Notes: generated by a model not told the origin, from the sequence alone. Shown: positions 1 to 5,758, counted from the first letter of the stretch. The stretch is 6,659 nucleotides of DNA from Ignavibacteriales bacterium UBA6490 (GCA_002435365.1 DJMM01000087.1:1-6659), one strand, 5' to 3'. Numbers and translations are program-made.

Positions 1-663
1 TTCATTGATAATATTTTCCGTTTTAGTATGTCCGGGTCAGAAGTATCTGCGCTGCTTGGTCGTATGCCTTCTGCGGTTGGTTACCAGCCAAATCTTGCAA
101 CTGAAATGGGAGCGTTGCAGGAAAGAATTACATCTACAGATAAGGGATCAATTACTTCTGTACAGGCGATTTATGTTCCTGCAGATGATTTAACTGATCC
201 TGCCCCTGCAGCAGCATTTGCTCACCTTGATGCGACAACTGTATTAAGCAGGCAGATTTCCGAACTGGGTATTTATCCTGCAGTTGATCCACTGGACTCT
301 ACTTCAAGGATTCTTGAACCGGGTGTAATTGGTCAGGAACATTATGATGTTGCCAAACATGTCAAAGAAATTCTTCAGCATTATAAGGATCTCCAGGATA
401 TTATTAATATTCTAGGTATGGATGAGCTTTCAGATGAGGATAAAGTTATTGTAAGACGTGCCAGGAGAATCCAGAGATTCTTCAGTCAGCCTTTCTTTGT
501 TGCTGAACAGTTTACCGGGTATAAAGGAAAATATGTGAAGCTGGAAGATACTATACGCGGATTTAAGGGTATTATCGACGGGCATTATGATGACCTACCT
601 GAAGGTGCTTTTATGTATGTGGGCACAATCGAAGAAGCTGTTGAACGCGCAAAAAAAATGTAA
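1..663 (+). CDS. atpD: F1 ATP synthase subunit beta, C-terminal part (5' end outside window)
   Basis: Catalytic beta subunit of the F1 sector, which makes or hydrolyses ATP at the inner face of the membrane. The reading frame is open from base 1, so about 220 C-terminal residues are present out of the usual 460-470. The P-loop and the start lie outside the window. The fragment begins at the Walker B end (FIDNIFRF, with Asp at residue 3). It continues with GSEVSALLGRMPSAVGYQP, the LDATTVLSR block, YPAVDPLDSTSR (nucleotide-contacting Tyr near residue 92), a DELSDED version of the DELSEED lever that pushes on gamma (residues 141-147), and PFFVAEQFTGYKGKYV. The Met codon at 28 is internal, not a start. 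The stop is three bases before atpC, so the two genes are almost certainly co-transcribed. No truncation or frameshift is visible in the part present. Confidence 0.98.
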   Translation, partial: FIDNIFRFSMSGSEVSALLGRMPSAVGYQPNLATEMGALQERITSTDKGSITSVQAIYVPADDLTDPAPAAAFAHLDATTVLSRQISELGIYPAVDPLDSTSRILEPGVIGQEHYDVAKHVKEILQHYKDLQDIINILGMDELSDEDKVIVRRARRIQRFFSQPFFVAEQFTGYKGKYVKLEDTIRGFKGIIDGHYDDLPEGAFMYVGTIEEAVERAKKM

Positions 664-666
664 TTT

Positions 667-1089
667 ATGGCTGAACTGAAATTAGAAATAATAACCCCCG
701 CAAAGCCGTTTTATAAAGGTGTAATAAAATCAGTTACCGTTCCGGGAACAGCCGGCAGCTTTCAGGTGCTTGTAAATCATGCACCTTTGCTCAGTACACT
801 GGATATTGGTGTTGTAAAAGTTGAGTTTCAGGACGGAAAGAAAACTTATTACTCAGTGGGTGGAGGGAGCATTGAAGTTGATAAAAACAATGTTCTGATC
901 CTGGTAGACTCTCTTGAAAGTCCGGAGGATATTGACGTGGAAAGGGCAAAAAATGCTGCTGACAGGGCTAAAAAGCGGCTTGCTGACCGTTCTGATAAGA
1001 TGCTTGATGTTCAAAGAGCTGAGAATGCTCTCAGGAGAGCCTTGAACAGGCTTCAGTTTGTTGAAAAGTATATCCGCAGGGAAGTTTAG
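667..1089 (+). CDS. atpC: F1 ATP synthase subunit epsilon
   Basis: Epsilon subunit of the ATP synthase central stalk. It couples rotation to the c-ring and can inhibit ATP hydrolysis. The gene encodes 140 residues, a full-length two-domain form. Residues 1-85 are the beta-sandwich (LEIITPAKPFYKG, PGTAGSFQVLVNHAPLLS, GGGSIEV). Residues 88-140 form the two-helix C-terminal domain, rich in Arg and Ala. Residues 89-94 read IDVERA, which fits the I(L)DxxRA motif linked to ATP binding in Bacillus-type epsilon subunits. The second helix carries Arg residues at 123, 124 and 128 where such proteins also have basic residues. The ATG lies three bases after the atpD stop and has no clear Shine-Dalgarno sequence, suggesting translational coupling. 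No other ATP synthase gene follows, and the next gene is on the opposite strand 13 bases away. Confidence 0.97.
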   Translation: MAELKLEIITPAKPFYKGVIKSVTVPGTAGSFQVLVNHAPLLSTLDIGVVKVEFQDGKKTYYSVGGGSIEVDKNNVLILVDSLESPEDIDVERAKNAADRAKKRLADRSDKMLDVQRAENALRRALNRLQFVEKYIRREV

Positions 1090-1102
1090 TAAACCATCCG
1101 GT

Positions 1103-1726
1103 TCAGTTTACAAAACCATCATTCATTATTAAAAGCTTGCCAGCCAGGTTTTTAGATATCCTATCTTCCAGTTTAATAAAATGTTTTTTAAGGAAATTCA
1201 ATCTGCTGTTTTCATCCTGGATTAACAGCAGCTCCTGCTGTTCAGTTAAAGTTAATCCCGATTTTTCAGCTATCTTAAATGATTTTGTATCTGTTTTTAT
1301 AAAATTATCCCAAAAAGGGTCGTCAGGAACAAAATTTATCTTTTTTAGTACTGCTTCAAATTTAATTTTAACTTCCTGAATGAGGACAATGTCGCCGGTA
1401 GGATCGGTGTCTCCATATTCGTACACCTTTGCAACAAAATATCCATTATCGTGGATTTCTATCTTATCGATAGAGAACCTGCTTATCCCTTCTACAATTA
1501 TATCGTAAGTTCCATTCTCATATTTCTTTAAGACAGAAGAGATTTTAACGTAACAGCCAATATTGGACATTTCCTTGCCTACCTGAGCAACAATCCCGAA
1601 TCCTTTGTCGTTCATCAGGCAGAATTCAAGCATGTTTTTATATCTTGGCTCAAAGATGTGTAAAGGATATTTTGAGTTGGGGAATACCACCAGTTTCAGC
1701 GGAAATAAAGGGATGACATTATCCAT
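1103..1726 (-). CDS. Stand-alone LON substrate-binding-domain protein
   Basis: This 207-residue protein resembles the N-terminal substrate-binding domain of Lon protease (PF02190 family) without the AAA+ or protease domains. The hallmark start is visible: IPLFPLKLVVFPNSKYPLHIFEPRY at roughly residues 5-29. It is followed by GFGIVAQVGKE, then IGCYVKI and YDIIVEGISRFSI, which match the beta-rich part of the fold. The C-terminal third is predicted helical, with an EQQELLLIQDENSRLNFL stretch like the helical part of Lon N-domains. No signal peptide or membrane segment is seen, so it is probably cytoplasmic. The biochemical role of such stand-alone proteins is generally unknown; substrate recognition or an adaptor role is inference. 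The ATG at 1726 is preceded by only a weak GAG. The gene converges on atpC and is separated from sod by that gene's terminator, so it is probably transcribed alone. Confidence 0.88.
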   Translation of the reverse strand: MDNVIPLFPLKLVVFPNSKYPLHIFEPRYKNMLEFCLMNDKGFGIVAQVGKEMSNIGCYVKISSVLKKYENGTYDIIVEGISRFSIDKIEIHDNGYFVAKVYEYGDTDPTGDIVLIQEVKIKFEAVLKKINFVPDDPFWDNFIKTDTKSFKIAEKSGLTLTEQQELLLIQDENSRLNFLKKHFIKLEDRISKNLAGKLLIMNDGFVN

Positions 1727-1785
1727 TTAATAATCTCAATTGTTAAATCCATAATGCATGTTAAAATTAACCTGCCTGAATGAAT

Positions 1786-1815
1786 AAAAAAAGGCTGTTC
1801 CGGGGAACAGCCTTT
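1786..1815 (-). terminator. Rho-independent terminator of the superoxide dismutase transcript
   Basis: An 11-bp perfect stem (AAAGGCTGTTC at 1790-1800 pairing with GAACAGCCTTT at 1805-1815) closes on the four-base loop 1801-1804. Read on the minus strand the hairpin is followed by a run of seven U residues (the A run at 1786-1792, which overlaps the stem base). It begins eight bases after the sod stop codon, as expected for an intrinsic terminator ending the minus-strand block. On the plus strand there is no downstream U-tract, so it should act mainly in one direction. Confidence 0.93.
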
Positions 1816-1823
1816 AAGTCAAT

Positions 1824-2546
1824 TTACTTCGCCTGGCTATACAGCTTAGCTACTTCATCCCAGTTAACCACATTCCACCAATTCTCAACATAATCAGCGC
1901 GTTTATTCTGATATTTAAGGTAATAAGCGTGTTCCCAAACATCTATAGCAAGAATCGGACTGCCTTTCTTCTCGGCAATGTCCATCAGGGGATTATCCTG
2001 GTTGGGGGTAGAAGTTATCTCAAGCTTGTTATTGTTTACAATCAGCCAAGCCCATCCGGATCCAAATCTTCCCATCGCAGCAGCGCCAAACTGTTTCTTA
2101 AATTCATCAAAAGAACCAAAGCTGCTGTTTATTTCTTTCAGAACGTCGCCAGTGGGAGATCCACCGCCATTCTTTTTCATTAAACTCCAGAAAAGGGAGT
2201 GGTTAAAGTGTCCGCCGCCGTTATTTCTGACGGAAACCGGATACTTTGAAATATTCTTAATAATATCCTCAAGCGCTTTTCCAGCACCTTCCGATCCTTC
2301 AAGTGCCTTATTAAGATTTGTAACATATGCCTGGTGATGTTTTGTATAGTGTATTTCCATCGTCTGCTTGTCAATATACGGCTCCAAAGCGTCATATTCA
2401 TAGGGTAATTTAGGCAATTCAAAATTTGACATAGAGATACTCCTGTTAATTTTACTATTTAATAAATTTAATTTCTTATCGATACTGCTTATGCTGCCGA
2501 TTAAGGGCACGGAAGCAATAGAAACAATAAACTTTCTTCTGTCCAT
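1824..2546 (-). CDS. Fe/Mn superoxide dismutase, probably Mn type, with a Tat-like N-terminal extension
   Basis: Converts superoxide to oxygen and hydrogen peroxide. The long form has 240 residues. From Met39 onward the protein is a canonical 202-residue SOD (FELPKLPYEYDALEPYID). All metal ligands are present: His66 in MEIHYTKHH, His116 in HFNHSLFW, and Asp202 and His206 in DVWEHAYY. Second-shell His70 and Tyr74 are also present. Gln183 in STPNQDNPLM sits where Mn enzymes carry their active-site Gln, and GGGHFNHS has Gly at the Mn-type position. Manganese or cambialistic use is therefore likely, though that is inference. Residues 1-21 begin MDRRKFIVS and then turn hydrophobic, resembling a twin-arginine signal, but no clear AxA cleavage site is seen. 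The outer ATG has a modest AAAGAG; the internal ATG at 2432 has a strong AGGAG. The gene lies 93 bases (2547-2639) downstream of the A-type Fe-S carrier. No terminator was seen in that gap, so read-through is plausible. Confidence 0.95.
   Translation of the reverse strand: MDRRKFIVSIASVPLIGSISSIDKKLNLLNSKINRSISMSNFELPKLPYEYDALEPYIDKQTMEIHYTKHHQAYVTNLNKALEGSEGAGKALEDIIKNISKYPVSVRNNGGGHFNHSLFWSLMKKNGGGSPTGDVLKEINSSFGSFDEFKKQFGAAAMGRFGSGWAWLIVNNNKLEITSTPNQDNPLMDIAEKKGSPILAIDVWEHAYYLKYQNKRADYVENWWNVVNWDEVAKLYSQAK
2440..2444 (-). promoter_or_regulatory. Strong internal Shine-Dalgarno in front of Met39 of superoxide dismutase
   Basis: Read on the minus strand this is AGGAG, seven bases before the in-frame ATG at 2432-2430. 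It is the best Shine-Dalgarno sequence in the window, and it precedes exactly the Met where ordinary cytoplasmic SODs begin (MSNFELPKLPYEYD). It supports translation of a 202-residue form, either instead of or in addition to the 240-residue form starting at 2546. Confidence 0.65.
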
Positions 2547-2639
2547 TAAAAACTCTTTTGTTTTCCTAATGTTAGATTCAGAAAAGAGAAGTCGGATTTA
2601 TGGTTTTACCGGAGAAGTTGCCTGGGTCACAAATAAGGA

Positions 2640-2993
2640 TTAAACACCAAAGGATTCGCCGCAGCCGCAGGTTTTAACAGCATTCGGATTGTTAAAAATG
2701 AAGCCACGTCCCTTAAGGCCATCAGTAAAATCAAGCTCGGTACCCATCAGATAGAATAAGCTTTTACCGTCCACAAAAAGTCTTATTTTATCCTGTTCAA
2801 TTATAGTATCGCCTTCACGTGCAGATTCATCAAAATTCAACTGGTAAACCAGTCCTGAACATCCGCCGCCCTTTACACCAACTCTTAGCCCGAAGTTATC
2901 AGGAATTTTATTCTCTGACATTATTTTAAGTACTTCGCTAACTGCCTTATCTGTAATCTTTATTTCGTTTTCGACCATTAAATTATCTTTCAT
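2640..2993 (-). CDS. A-type iron-sulfur carrier protein (IscA/ErpA/HesB family)
   Basis: Accepts Fe-S clusters or iron and passes them to apoproteins. From the ATG at 2993 the protein has 117 residues. The three family cysteines are present: one in VKGGGCSGLVYQL (residue 45) and two in KTCGCGESF at the C-terminus (residues 109 and 111). LRVGVKGGGCSG, the FVDGKS block and GFIFNNPNA are typical of the family. The subtype (IscA, ErpA or SufA) cannot be fixed from sequence alone, so no symbol is given. The start is uncertain. A TTG at 3002 would add three residues, and the ATG at 2978 (MVENEIKITDKAV) has an A-rich leader and fits the usual family length. It lies 37 bases after the small unknown gene and in the same direction as the cysteine desulfurase, suggesting a shared Fe-S assembly transcript. 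Confidence 0.94.
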   Translation of the reverse strand: MKDNLMVENEIKITDKAVSEVLKIMSENKIPDNFGLRVGVKGGGCSGLVYQLNFDESAREGDTIIEQDKIRLFVDGKSLFYLMGTELDFTDGLKGRGFIFNNPNAVKTCGCGESFGV

Positions 2994-3030
2994 TGTAGCC
3001 AAAATTAAAAAATATTATTATAAATATCTG

Positions 3031-3339
3031 TTAAAAAGGGTCACCTGGTGCAGCCGTCACAAATTTAGGCATATTTACAGTCCATACACCGGTATTAATT
3101 CTCTTAAAGTAATTTTTCTCCTCGAGAAATGAAGCTACTTTATCCGTAATTTTAAGAATCTCAGCTTGTGTTGGATTGATGTTCTTTTTTTTCAGATAGG
3201 AGCCAATGCCGTACTCCAGATCTCTGAAAAAGTAATTTGAGTTATGGAAAAGCGGTGATTTTGATTTAAGGAACTGCAGGAAAACCTCTTCCTCATTTTT
3301 TATTTTATCAGCCAGCATTATGATTTTTTGTTCTTTCAT
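3031..3339 (-). CDS. Conserved-looking small protein of unknown function in the Fe-S gene block
   Basis: I do not recognise this 102-residue protein. It contains no cysteine, no histidine cluster, no signal peptide and no membrane segment, so it is probably soluble and cytoplasmic and unlikely to be a scaffold holding a cluster through Cys. Residues 1-25 look helical and charged. Residues 36-50 are aromatic-rich (NYFFRDLEYGIGSYL). Residues 58-90 (PTQAEILKITDKVASFLEEK, then a YFKRINTGVWTV strand) could form a helix followed by a beta hairpin, loosely like a winged-helix end. That reading is speculative. The tail is PGDPF. Its ATG lies two bases after the desulfurase stop and the Fe-S carrier follows within 37 bases. 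It is therefore very likely co-translated with Fe-S assembly genes and may assist them. Confidence 0.8.
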   Translation of the reverse strand: MKEQKIIMLADKIKNEEEVFLQFLKSKSPLFHNSNYFFRDLEYGIGSYLKKKNINPTQAEILKITDKVASFLEEKNYFKRINTGVWTVNMPKFVTAAPGDPF

Positions 3340-3341
3340 TT

Positions 3342-4511
3342 TTAGTTTCTTTTATTTTGTGGATAATTTCTAATTTTGTTAACTGCTTCGGTAATCCGAT
3401 TTATTGTATAATCGATTTCAAAACTTGTTGAAAACCTTCCTAATCCAAGTCTAACTGATGAATAGACGGATTCATCATCAAGTCCCAGTGCTTTCAGGAC
3501 GTAGCTCGGTTTATCTGATCCGGATGCACATGCAGAGCCGGTTGAAAATGCCAGATCTCTTAACTCCATCATTAGTTTATCTGCCCTTACATCCTTTATT
3601 CGCAGATTCAGGTTGTTGGGAAGTCTTGCCTCGTATGAGCCGTTAAGCACTAAACCCTGAATATTTTTTTTGAGTCCTTCAAAAAGCTGGTCTCGTAAGG
3701 ATTTAATCCGCTTTGTTTCTTCACTGAATAACTCCATGCATAATGCAGCAGCTTTGCCAAGACCAACAACAGATGGAATGTTCAGGGTTCCTGGTCTGAT
3801 CCCTTTTTCCTGACCGCCGCCGAAGAAAAAGGGTGCAATCCTGATCTGCGGTTTTTTCTGCCTGATAAAAAGCCCGCCGGTTCCTTTCGGAGCATAAAAC
3901 TTATGTCCGGAAAAAGACAACATATCAATTTTCATCTTCATTACATCGATCTCAAGCTTTCCCAGAGCCTGGGAAGCATCAGTATGAAATAGGACATTCT
4001 TTTCGCTGCAGATATTTCCAATTATTTCCAGGTCATTTACCACGCCAATTTCATTATTCGCAGCCATTAGTGAAACCAGTATGGTGTCCTTTCTGATTTC
4101 CCTTCCAAGCTGATTCAGGTCAATCAGCCCTTCCGAATTAACCGGAATGAATGAAATTGAAAATCCGTTCTGCTTCAGGTATTGGAGCGATTCGATAACT
4201 GCAGGATGCTCAATATTGCTTGAGATAATATGTCTGCCCTGCGATGAATATGCTTTGGCAACTCCCTGATGGACGATATTTATCGATTCAGTAGCTCCCG
4301 ATGTAAAATAAAATTCATCGGGATCACCATTGATCAGGGCAGAAATTCTCTTCCTGGCCACTTTTGCAGCGCTTTCGGCTTCAAATCCATATGAATGCCT
4401 GCTTGATGAATTACCATATTTCACTGAGAAATAGGGGATCATTTCTTCAAGTACTCCGGGATCCACAGGTGTGGTGGCATTATAGTCAAGATATACAACT
4501 GGATTTTTCAT
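3342..4511 (-). CDS. Cysteine desulfurase, class I (IscS/NifS type)
   Basis: A PLP enzyme that removes sulfur from cysteine, giving alanine and an enzyme persulfide used for Fe-S clusters and other thio-cofactors. It has 389 residues, close to the usual 385-405. Visible features in order are: YLDYNATTPVDP at residues 7-18; the FTSGATESIN cofactor-phosphate loop at 69-78; His102 in NIEHPAV; NNEIGV at 152-157; Asp178 and Gln181 in HTDASQALGK; the PLP lysine Lys204 in SGHKFYAPKG; the RPGTLNIP substrate-binding segment at 239-246; and the catalytic Cys328 in STGSACASGSDKPSYVLKALGL. The long mobile Cys loop marks class I rather than SufS. Whether it serves general (IscS) or dedicated (NifS) assembly cannot be told, because neither IscU nor nif genes are adjacent. 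It is the first gene of the minus-strand block. The ATG at 4511 has no obvious Shine-Dalgarno sequence. Confidence 0.97.
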   Translation of the reverse strand: MKNPVVYLDYNATTPVDPGVLEEMIPYFSVKYGNSSSRHSYGFEAESAAKVARKRISALINGDPDEFYFTSGATESINIVHQGVAKAYSSQGRHIISSNIEHPAVIESLQYLKQNGFSISFIPVNSEGLIDLNQLGREIRKDTILVSLMAANNEIGVVNDLEIIGNICSEKNVLFHTDASQALGKLEIDVMKMKIDMLSFSGHKFYAPKGTGGLFIRQKKPQIRIAPFFFGGGQEKGIRPGTLNIPSVVGLGKAAALCMELFSEETKRIKSLRDQLFEGLKKNIQGLVLNGSYEARLPNNLNLRIKDVRADKLMMELRDLAFSTGSACASGSDKPSYVLKALGLDDESVYSSVRLGLGRFSTSFEIDYTINRITEAVNKIRNYPQNKRN

Positions 4512-4525
4512 TATTAGCCGGCATT

Positions 4526-4533
4526 CAAACTTA
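4526..4533 (-). promoter_or_regulatory. Candidate -7 element for the cysteine desulfurase block
   Basis: On the minus strand this reads TAAGTTTG, an exact match to the Bacteroidota -7 consensus TAnnTTTG. It ends 15 bases before the desulfurase ATG, which would give a very short leader. The expected TTG about 20 bases upstream is not seen; that region is A-rich. The call also depends on the organism using a Bacteroidota-type sigma factor, which is inferred. Low confidence. Confidence 0.3.
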
Positions 4534-4560
4534 AATCATATAAAGATCATACTCTTTAAT

Positions 4561-4585
4561 GGAAATCCCAATAAATTTCCGGAAA
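4561..4585. promoter_or_regulatory. Possible operator: GGAAA/TTTCC inverted-repeat cluster
   Basis: GGAAAT at 4561-4566 and ATTTCC at 4575-4580 form an inverted repeat with an 8-base spacer. The right arm abuts GGAAA to make the perfect palindrome TTTCCGGAAA at 4576-4585. This gives three copies of the same half-site in 25 bases. It lies 50-75 bases upstream of the desulfurase start, in the right range for a regulator of that promoter. No known regulator is assigned; it does not resemble a site I can name with confidence. Confidence 0.35.
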
Positions 4586-4672
4586 CACTTTCACAATATG
4601 TATAAATCTATATATTACAATAGTTTATAAAAAAAAGCTTTAAAAACTAACTATGATGAACAACTAATGCAA

Positions 4673-4702
4673 TTGTTTATAGTGAACTTAAGTTTTAATT
4701 TG
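4673..4702 (+). promoter_or_regulatory. Candidate promoter of the TPR lipoprotein gene, with embedded palindrome
   Basis: TTG at 4673-4675 and TAATTTG at 4696-4702 are 20 bases apart. This resembles the Bacteroidota TTG-N19-20-TAnnTTTG arrangement, with the second box one T short. The spacer contains the perfect palindrome AACTTAAGTT at 4685-4694, where a bound repressor would block polymerase. The ATG follows 27 bases after the second box. In such AT-rich DNA a chance match is quite possible. Confidence 0.25.
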
Positions 4703-4729
4703 ATATTAAGCATACAGCAAATTTAGTAT

Positions 4730-5758
4730 ATGGGAAAGATATCCGTTAAAAGCATAATATACTTTATCATTCCTTTCTTTTTTATTCTTAAGGGGTGCAT
4801 GTCCGAGGCAGAAGAGTATTTTAAATTAGGCCTCGAGAAATTCCACGAAGCAGATTACTGGGGAGCAATAAATTATTTTAATAAAAGCATTGAACTGGAT
4901 TCTTTATATGCTGATTCATATATGTATGCCGGAAAGGCTCAGAAAGAGCTTAATTTTCTGAGATCGGCAAACGAAAATTATTCCAAAGCGCTTATTTATG
5001 ATCCGGAAAAAAGTGATGCATTACTGGACAGGGGAATGATCAATCTGACTCTTAAAAACTATGATCAGGCAGTTGAGGATTTCACCCGAGTTATTGAGTT
5101 GGATCCGGGCAGAATTCAGGCATTTCTGGGCAGAGCCTATATTTATGATATAAAAGAGAAGTACGAGGAGGCAATTTATGATTATTCTTCAGCTCTCCTT
5201 CTAGACCCTTCCAATGAAAAAGCATTTTTCAACCGTGCTATGGCAAAAAGCAAAATCTGGGATCGTGAGGGGGCAATCGGTGATTTTTTAAAAGTTACGA
5301 CGATCAATCCGCTTAACGAGGAGGCCTATTTTCATATCGGGAATGAGTATTTTACCGCAGAAAATTATAAGGAAGCAATTTTATTCTTTTCTGTAGCTGT
5401 AGATGTCGGAAAAGATTTTCTGGATGCCCTTTATATGAGAGCCGAGGCAAAGCGTAAACTTAAACTGGTAAAGGACGCCGTAAACGATTATTCCATAATA
5501 GTAAATAAGGATTCGACCTATGTGGATGCCTTTATGAGCCGCGGTGAAATTAAAACCGAGCTGAAAGATTATAAAGGTGCTCTGATTGATTTTTCGGCAG
5601 TCATCAAAGTACAGCCAGAAAACGGAAAAGCCTATGTATTGAGAGGGGAAACCTACATTAAATTGAAAAATAAAAAAAATGCATGCAGGGATTTTTCAAA
5701 GGCGGGGGATTTAGGTTATTTTGCAGCATACGAAAAAATCAGAAAATACTGCAGGTGA
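4730..5758 (+). CDS. TPR-repeat protein, probable lipoprotein
   Basis: This 342-residue protein has an N-terminal hydrophobic signal (residues 8-20, IIYFIIPFFFIL region) ending in LKGC with Cys23. That resembles a lipobox, but Lys at -2 is atypical, so lipidation is likely rather than certain. Residues 27-332 are nine consecutive TPR units of exactly 34 residues without insertions: 27-60, 61-94, 95-128, 129-162, 163-196, 197-230, 231-264, 265-298 and 299-332. Most end in a DP/NP-like turn (YDPEK, LDPGR, LDPSN, INPLN, VQPEN). The end, ACRDFSKAGDLGYFAAYEKIRKYC, is a common closing style for Bacteroidota-like TPR proteins. TPR superhelices bind peptides or scaffold complexes; the partner here is unknown. 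The location is probably the periplasmic side of the envelope. No Shine-Dalgarno sequence precedes the ATG; the leader is A/T-rich. The next gene starts four bases after the stop, so the two are probably co-transcribed. Confidence 0.92.
   Translation: MGKISVKSIIYFIIPFFFILKGCMSEAEEYFKLGLEKFHEADYWGAINYFNKSIELDSLYADSYMYAGKAQKELNFLRSANENYSKALIYDPEKSDALLDRGMINLTLKNYDQAVEDFTRVIELDPGRIQAFLGRAYIYDIKEKYEEAIYDYSSALLLDPSNEKAFFNRAMAKSKIWDREGAIGDFLKVTTINPLNEEAYFHIGNEYFTAENYKEAILFFSVAVDVGKDFLDALYMRAEAKRKLKLVKDAVNDYSIIVNKDSTYVDAFMSRGEIKTELKDYKGALIDFSAVIKVQPENGKAYVLRGETYIKLKNKKNACRDFSKAGDLGYFAAYEKIRKYCR
5753..5758 (+). promoter_or_regulatory. Ribosome binding site deciding the start of the YkvA-family gene
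   Basis: AGGTGA overlaps the TGA stop of the TPR gene and lies four bases before the ATG at 5763. It favours that start over the upstream in-frame ATG at 5721, which would be buried in the TPR coding sequence. It also suggests translational coupling of the two genes. Confidence 0.6.

Larger units (their letters stand above)
4512..4729. other. AT-rich divergent intergenic region
   Basis: A 218-base region separates the divergently transcribed cysteine desulfurase and TPR lipoprotein genes, so it should hold promoters for both. It is markedly more AT-rich than its surroundings and includes an A-run at 4629-4636 followed by AAAGCTTT. Two perfect 10-bp palindromes lie in it, at 4576-4585 and 4685-4694. 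No ORF of convincing length, no tRNA and no riboswitch-like structure was recognised. Confidence 0.7.

Noticed and set aside
5..193. 62-residue ORF in another frame of atpD
   Set aside because: It overlaps strongly conserved atpD sequence and has no domain or ribosome binding site.
28..663. ATG at 28 as the start of a 211-residue protein
   Set aside because: The frame is open from base 1, and residues 1-9 (FIDNIFRFS) are the conserved Walker B region of ATP synthase beta, so this Met is internal.
1090..1110. Hairpin between atpC and the LON-domain gene as terminator
   Set aside because: Only 4-5 bp stems (AACC/GGTT or TAAAC/GTTTA) can form and there is no U-tract on either strand.
1137..1379. 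Plus-strand ORF of 80 residues
   Set aside because: It is antisense to the LON-domain gene, is Ser-rich with no recognisable domain, and is a shadow of the real frame.
1929..2422. Three ORFs in other frames over the superoxide dismutase gene
   Set aside because: The real gene is unmistakable with all metal ligands. The others show shadow-like composition and no domain.
3031..3339. Calling the small gene an IscU or IscX equivalent
   Set aside because: It has no cysteine, as an IscU scaffold needs, and does not show the short acidic IscX pattern. Position alone is not enough.
3458..3646. Plus-strand ORF of 62 residues
   Set aside because: It is antisense to the catalytic Cys region of the cysteine desulfurase and has no sign of independent coding.
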